DNA of 64,000 bases from Pseudomonas sp. TH43. Its GTDB lineage: Bacteria > Pseudomonadota > Gammaproteobacteria > Pseudomonadales > Pseudomonadaceae. Below are positions 60,173 through 64,000 of the stretch, one piece after another. Within the stretch, counting starts at the first letter, position 1. Each line of letters starts with the position of its first letter. The stretch is from assembly GCF_016650635.1 (NCBI RefSeq), contig NZ_JAEKFI010000004.1, positions 1,498,001 to 1,562,000 of the forward strand, in the 5' to 3' direction. The notes below the pieces were generated by a model, which was not told the DNA's origin, did no database searches, and saw only the letters and a list, made by a program, of their open reading frames with translations. Both the position numbers and the translations under genes were made by a program.

Positions 60173-62425
60173 ATGCCCGTTCAACACTTCTACCAACCGA
60201 AACAACTGGCGCTGGCCATCACTCTCGCGGTGGGCTGCGTTCAATTCACACAAGCCGAAGAAGTGCCTGCCAAAGTGCCGACAGCCGGCGCACTGACGGC
60301 GATACTCGAGACTTTCAGCAACGATCCCGACACGCGCAAAACGCCGATCGACAAGAAGGGTTATGCCGAGCCTTTTGATGACCGCGATGATTTGCTCATC
60401 GTCACAGGGAACGGCAGCTTCGCAGGCCCGGTGGATGGCGCTGGCGGCGCGAATGTCTTGCAACTCGATGCTGCCAAGGGTTCGCTGGGGGAAACGCGAA
60501 ACTTCGATGGACTGGAAGTCAAACAAGGCGTCTGGAATCGAACCAAAAATACGCCTTCGGATTTCAGCGCCGGGGTCGTGGTGCGCCCTGGAGCCACCTT
60601 CACCAATGAAGGTGTGATCGCTGGACATGCCGTGGTCGAAGGCACGCTGATCAATAAAGGCGGGATCAATGAAGGAGCCTTTGTATCGGCCGGCGGCAGC
60701 CTCAACAACCGGGCAATCATTGGCGGCGCAGTCACCGTCGATGAAAAGGGTCAGTTCGCGGGTGGAGGTGCAACGGGTACTTTGAATGTTCATGGACTGT
60801 TGACGGTTAATCAGGCGCTGGGCGCACCTTCCGTCAATGGCGATCTGAACCTGAAGCCCAGCGCTACTCTGGCTTACGAGGTCAAAGCGAAAGGCGTCAG
60901 CAAGACCGTCGATGTCACCGGAACGGCCAATCTGGGTGATTCGACTTTGCAGTTGATCACTGGCGGTGACTACCCTCAAAGCAGTCAGCATACGATTCTG
61001 AAAGCCGAAAAAGTCGTCGGGGAATTCGGCCGTATCGAAAACGATCTGGCGTTCATGACGCCGACGCTGAAATACGACGAGAAGACGGTTGGGCTGACGT
61101 ACAGCCGAAATGGTGTGACGGTTGAAAGCGTCGCGAACTCGGAAAATGCTCTTGAGATTGCCAAAGGAATTGATCAGACACCCAATACCGCGCCCGTTCC
61201 ACTAACGCCTCCAGCGTCTGACGAAACCGCCTCTGCGCAGCCATCTGGTCCGGCGACGGTTTCGGCCCTGCAAGCGGTTTCCGCTCCATCGGCAGCAGCA
61301 GCTTCTGCCGTGGCGTCCACACCGGTCGCTACTCAAACGTCTGCTGTAGCGCCAGAACCTATCGCAAGCGCAGCGCCTGCGAGGGTTTCGGTTTCACCTT
61401 CTCCCGTATTAGCAAACAAAGCCCTTGTTGCCCTGCTCGGCAGTAACCTGGACACGGCTGCGATCGCTCTGGAACAACTCGCCGCCGGCAGCAACGCCAA
61501 CCTCGCCAAAGCCACGCTCAACGCCGTGAATCCGGTCAGCGACAGCATGCTGTCTGCCATGCGCCAGTTAGACGGTGGCTCAACTTCGATCAGCGCCAGT
61601 GAGGGCAACGGCCGACTCTGGGTGCAGGCACTGGGCAATGGCGGCAAGATTGATCGTGATACCGACAGCACGCTGAAACACTCGACTCAAGGTCTGGTTG
61701 CGGGTGCTGACTGGCGCCTCGACGAGCAATGGCATGTCGGGATCATCGGCGGTAAATCGCAGACGAAGCTGGATGCCCGACACTCCGACGGCGACCTCGA
61801 CAGCTGGCACGTCGGTGCGTATGCCGTTCGCCAGGACGGCCCATTGGCGCTGCGTTTCGGCGCCACCTATGCCAGCCACGATGGCAGCAGCAAACGTCGA
61901 GTGGCGTTCAATGGTTTCAGCGATCGTCTCAAAGGCAGTTACGACGCCAGCACCCAACAGGCCTTCGCCGAAGCGGGTTACAACTTCGGCGAGGGAGACG
62001 TCACGCTCGAACCTTTCGCCAATCTGGGTTATCAGCGCTATCAACGCGACAGCTACAGCGAAAAAGGTGGCCACGCGGCGTTGAAAGTCCACGGGCAATC
62101 GCAAAACAACTTGAACAGCACCTTCGGCCTGCGTGTGGCAAAAACCAACACCCTGGACAACGGCATGCAACTGACTCCGCGCTTGAGCACAGGCTGGAAA
62201 CACACCTATGGCGAACTCGACCAGCACACCCGCCAGCAATTGCTCAACGGTGGCATCGATTTCGAAATCGCCGGAGCACAACTGGATCGCAACAGCCTGT
62301 CACTCGATGCCGGCCTCGATCTGGCCCTGTCCGCCAACCACACGCTGGGCATGGGCGTCACCGGGGACATCGCATCTGACAGCCGCAACACCGCCGTAAT
62401 GGGCCAATGGCGCATGGCGTTCTAA
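60173..62425 (+). CDS. Autotransporter with short passenger, paralogue of the upstream gene
   Basis: A 750-residue autotransporter. A signal peptide spans about 1-28 (LALAITLAVGCVQFTQAEE). The passenger keeps only the C-terminal part found in the 57017 protein (GLEVKQGVWNRTKN, VRPGATFTNEGVIAG; LNVHGLLTVNQALGAPSVNG) and lacks the long NYGxI repeats. An Ala/Pro/Ser-rich linker (about 345-420, SAPSAAAASAVASTPVATQ) replaces the missing part before the alpha-helical segment and barrel. The barrel (GRLWVQALGNGGKIDRDT ... QWRMAF) is very close to that of the upstream protein. Start 60173 is chosen for its signal peptide. Confidence 0.9.
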   Translation: MPVQHFYQPKQLALAITLAVGCVQFTQAEEVPAKVPTAGALTAILETFSNDPDTRKTPIDKKGYAEPFDDRDDLLIVTGNGSFAGPVDGAGGANVLQLDAAKGSLGETRNFDGLEVKQGVWNRTKNTPSDFSAGVVVRPGATFTNEGVIAGHAVVEGTLINKGGINEGAFVSAGGSLNNRAIIGGAVTVDEKGQFAGGGATGTLNVHGLLTVNQALGAPSVNGDLNLKPSATLAYEVKAKGVSKTVDVTGTANLGDSTLQLITGGDYPQSSQHTILKAEKVVGEFGRIENDLAFMTPTLKYDEKTVGLTYSRNGVTVESVANSENALEIAKGIDQTPNTAPVPLTPPASDETASAQPSGPATVSALQAVSAPSAAAASAVASTPVATQTSAVAPEPIASAAPARVSVSPSPVLANKALVALLGSNLDTAAIALEQLAAGSNANLAKATLNAVNPVSDSMLSAMRQLDGGSTSISASEGNGRLWVQALGNGGKIDRDTDSTLKHSTQGLVAGADWRLDEQWHVGIIGGKSQTKLDARHSDGDLDSWHVGAYAVRQDGPLALRFGATYASHDGSSKRRVAFNGFSDRLKGSYDASTQQAFAEAGYNFGEGDVTLEPFANLGYQRYQRDSYSEKGGHAALKVHGQSQNNLNSTFGLRVAKTNTLDNGMQLTPRLSTGWKHTYGELDQHTRQQLLNGGIDFEIAGAQLDRNSLSLDAGLDLALSANHTLGMGVTGDIASDSRNTAVMGQWRMAF

Positions 62426-62430
62426 CCGAT

Positions 62431-62471
62431 CCCTGTAGGAGCTGCCGCAGGCTGCGGCAGCTCCTACAGGG
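62431..62471. repeat. Perfect 20-bp REP palindrome
   Basis: CCCTGTAGGAGCTGCCGCAG then G then CTGCGGCAGCTCCTACAGGG, a flawless inverted repeat with a one-base centre, followed by six A's. Lies between convergent autotransporter 2 and oadA. Confidence 0.92.
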
Positions 62472-62479
62472 AAAAAAGC

Positions 62480-62506
62480 AAAAAAAAGGGGAGCACATGC
62501 CCCCCC
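62480..62506 (-). terminator. Probable terminator of oadA
   Basis: On the minus strand a run of G's, a short loop and CCCC are followed by eight T's (62480-62487). The stem is short, but the T-tract and the position after oadA support termination. Confidence 0.5.
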
Positions 62507-62538
62507 GAGGTTTAAAGCGTTGGATCGCGGCCGTTATC

Positions 62539-64000
62539 TCAGCCTTCGATTTCGATCAGAATTTCGCCCGGATTGACCCGATCACCCTTGGCCACATGAA
62601 TCGCGGTGACCTTGCCGGCAATGGCTGCCTGGACTTCGGTTTCCATCTTCATCGCTTCGGTGATCAGTACAGCCTGGCCAGCCTTCACGGTGTCGCCCTC
62701 CTTGACCAGCACATCAACGATGTTGCCCGGCATGGTGGTGCTGACATGGCCCGGAGCCGACGCTTGTTTGCGCTTGCTGCTGCCACCGCCGACGAATTCG
62801 TTGAGCGGTTCGAACACCACTTCTTCCGGCATGCCGTCGATGGACAGGTAGAAGTGACGCTTGCCTTCAGCCTTCACACCGACACCGGTGATGTCGACGC
62901 GATAGGTCTCGCCGTGGACGTCGATGACGAACTCGGTCGGTACGCCTTCGCCGCCTGCTTTTGTCACACCACCCGCTTCAGGAATCGGCAACAGCACTTC
63001 CGGCGTGAGGGTGCCGGCGGCACGCTCCTCAAGGAACTTGCGGCCGATGTCCGGGAACATGGCGAAGGTCAGCACGTCTTCTTCCGACTTGGCCAGTGCG
63101 CCGATGTCGGCACGCAGTTTGGTCATTTCCGGCTTGAGCAGGTCGGCCGGACGCACGTCGATGACTTCTTCGCTGCCGATGGCCTGACGACGCAGTTTTT
63201 CGTTAACCACGCCCGGCGCCTTGCCATAGCCGCCCTGCAAGTAAAGCTTCACCTCGTTGGTGATGGTCTTGTAGCGCTCGCCGGCCAGCACGTTGAAGAA
63301 CGCCTGAGTGCCGACGATCTGCGAAGTCGGCGTCACCAGCGGCGGGAAGCCGAGGTCTTCACGCACCCGCGGGATTTCTGCCAACACTTCGGCCATGCGG
63401 TTGAGAGCGCCCTGCTCTTTCAGCTGGTTGGCGAGGTTGGAGATCATCCCGCCCGGCACCTGGTTGACTTGCACGCGGGTGTCGACGGCAGTGAATTCGC
63501 TTTCGAACTGGTGGTACTTCTTGCGCACGGCGTAGAAGTACAAGCCGATTTCCTGCAGCAGTTCCAGATTGAGGCCGGTGTCGTACTCAGTGCCTTTAAG
63601 GGCCGCGACCATCGACTCGGTGCCAGGGTGGCTGGTGCCCGAGGCGAAACTGGAGATCGCCGTGTCGATGTGATCGGCGCCGTTTTCGATGGCCTTGAGC
63701 TGGCACATGGTCGCCAGACCAGCGGTGTCGTGCGAGTGGATGAACACCGGCAGCGACTGCTCGGCTTTCAGTGCGCGAACCAGTTCGCCAGTGGCGTAAG
63801 GGGTCAGCAGACCGGCCATGTCCTTGATCGCCACCGAGTCGCAACCCATGGCTTCCATTTGCTTGGCTTGCGCAACAAAAGCGTCAATGGTGTGCACTGG
63901 GCTGGTGGTGTAGGCGATGGTGCCTTGAGCATGTTTGCCGGCAGCTTTCACCGCTTCGATAGCCACGCGCAGGTTACGCACGTCGTTCATCGCATCGAAG
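62539..64000 (-). CDS. oadA: Oxaloacetate decarboxylase / transcarboxylase alpha subunit (3' part)
   Basis: About 487 C-terminal residues; the gene runs off the right edge, so the N-terminus is missing and the first ATG in the window is not the start. The carboxyltransferase barrel shows VAIKDMAGLLTPYATGELV, IHSHDTAGLATMCQLKAIEN with metal-binding His, and IDTAISSFASGTSHPGTESM. The C-terminus is a biotin carrier domain with EAMKMETEVQA, whose Lys is biotinylated, after a Ser/Lys/Gly-rich hinge. It normally works with a biotin carboxylase encoded next door upstream; in P. aeruginosa the pair is annotated as transcarboxylase/pyruvate carboxylase subunits. Confidence 0.92.
   Translation of the reverse strand, partial: FDAMNDVRNLRVAIEAVKAAGKHAQGTIAYTTSPVHTIDAFVAQAKQMEAMGCDSVAIKDMAGLLTPYATGELVRALKAEQSLPVFIHSHDTAGLATMCQLKAIENGADHIDTAISSFASGTSHPGTESMVAALKGTEYDTGLNLELLQEIGLYFYAVRKKYHQFESEFTAVDTRVQVNQVPGGMISNLANQLKEQGALNRMAEVLAEIPRVREDLGFPPLVTPTSQIVGTQAFFNVLAGERYKTITNEVKLYLQGGYGKAPGVVNEKLRRQAIGSEEVIDVRPADLLKPEMTKLRADIGALAKSEEDVLTFAMFPDIGRKFLEERAAGTLTPEVLLPIPEAGGVTKAGGEGVPTEFVIDVHGETYRVDITGVGVKAEGKRHFYLSIDGMPEEVVFEPLNEFVGGGSSKRKQASAPGHVSTTMPGNIVDVLVKEGDTVKAGQAVLITEAMKMETEVQAAIAGKVTAIHVAKGDRVNPGEILIEIEG

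Noticed and set aside
62539..63990. Complete gene starting at the ATG at 63990
   Set aside because: The ATG is internal: the coding frame stays open to the window edge and the protein lacks the N-terminal part of the carboxyltransferase domain.

Overview
The window is a stretch of Pseudomonas chromosome, most likely from the P. fluorescens group. The evidence is high GC with strong G/C third-position bias, abundant REP palindromes of the GTGGGAGCGAGCCTGCTCGCGAA type, and long blocks whose gene order I recall from P. aeruginosa (HU, rubredoxin reductase, rubredoxin, ubiC, ubiA, phoB, phoR, corC, M23 peptidase, response regulator, phoU, pstBACS, MHS transporter, thioesterase; then purK, purE, lysR, aspA; finally the oxaloacetate decarboxylase/transcarboxylase alpha subunit). 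No rRNA, tRNA, CRISPR array, integrase or transposase was seen.

Layout. 1-6614 (minus strand): the start of a type VI secretion operon of the HSI-II type (tssA-tssB-tssC-tssE-...-tssF), interrupted between tssE and tssF by six small, tightly overlapping membrane-protein genes, several of them related to one another. 7289-9448: a three-gene lipid operon (CDP-alcohol phosphatidyltransferase, PlsC-type acyltransferase, CdsA-type cytidylyltransferase). 9548-13502: HU, the rubredoxin electron-transfer pair, the first two steps of ubiquinone synthesis and a small exported protein. 13654-26734: the phosphate regulon (phoBR, phoU, pstB-pstA-pstC, pstS) with three Pho-box candidates; a CorC-like protein, an M23 peptidase and a PilZ-type response regulator lie inside it. 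26967-41199: mostly housekeeping metabolism (MHS transporter, thioesterase, hexose-phosphate mutarotase, purKE, aspartase, Na+/amino-acid symporter, asparaginase, AraC regulator, acetylpolyamine amidohydrolase-like enzyme).

41390-62425 is the accessory part. It holds two tandem giant paralogues (about 1,550 and 1,520 residues) resembling the DUF6543/dermonecrotic-toxin-like proteins of pseudomonads. Next is a MocR-type regulator divergent from a PaiB/GNAT/GNAT operon, then a homocysteine methyltransferase divergent from an ABC substrate-binding protein and permease that lack an ATPase. Two related autotransporters follow. The window closes inside oadA, which runs off the right end.

Main points for a second look: (i) the membrane-protein family inserted in the T6SS operon, with truncated-looking members; (ii) a dense 12-bp-phased array of DnaA-box sequences inside the MocR coding region, written with rare TTA and ACA codons and continued in another reading frame; (iii) hairpins that cover the Shine-Dalgarno sequence of three separate surface/toxin-like genes; (iv) a TGGCGGTA-N6-TACCGCCA operator-like palindrome before the first giant gene. 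All assignments are from reading the sequence and recalled family knowledge; no database search was run.
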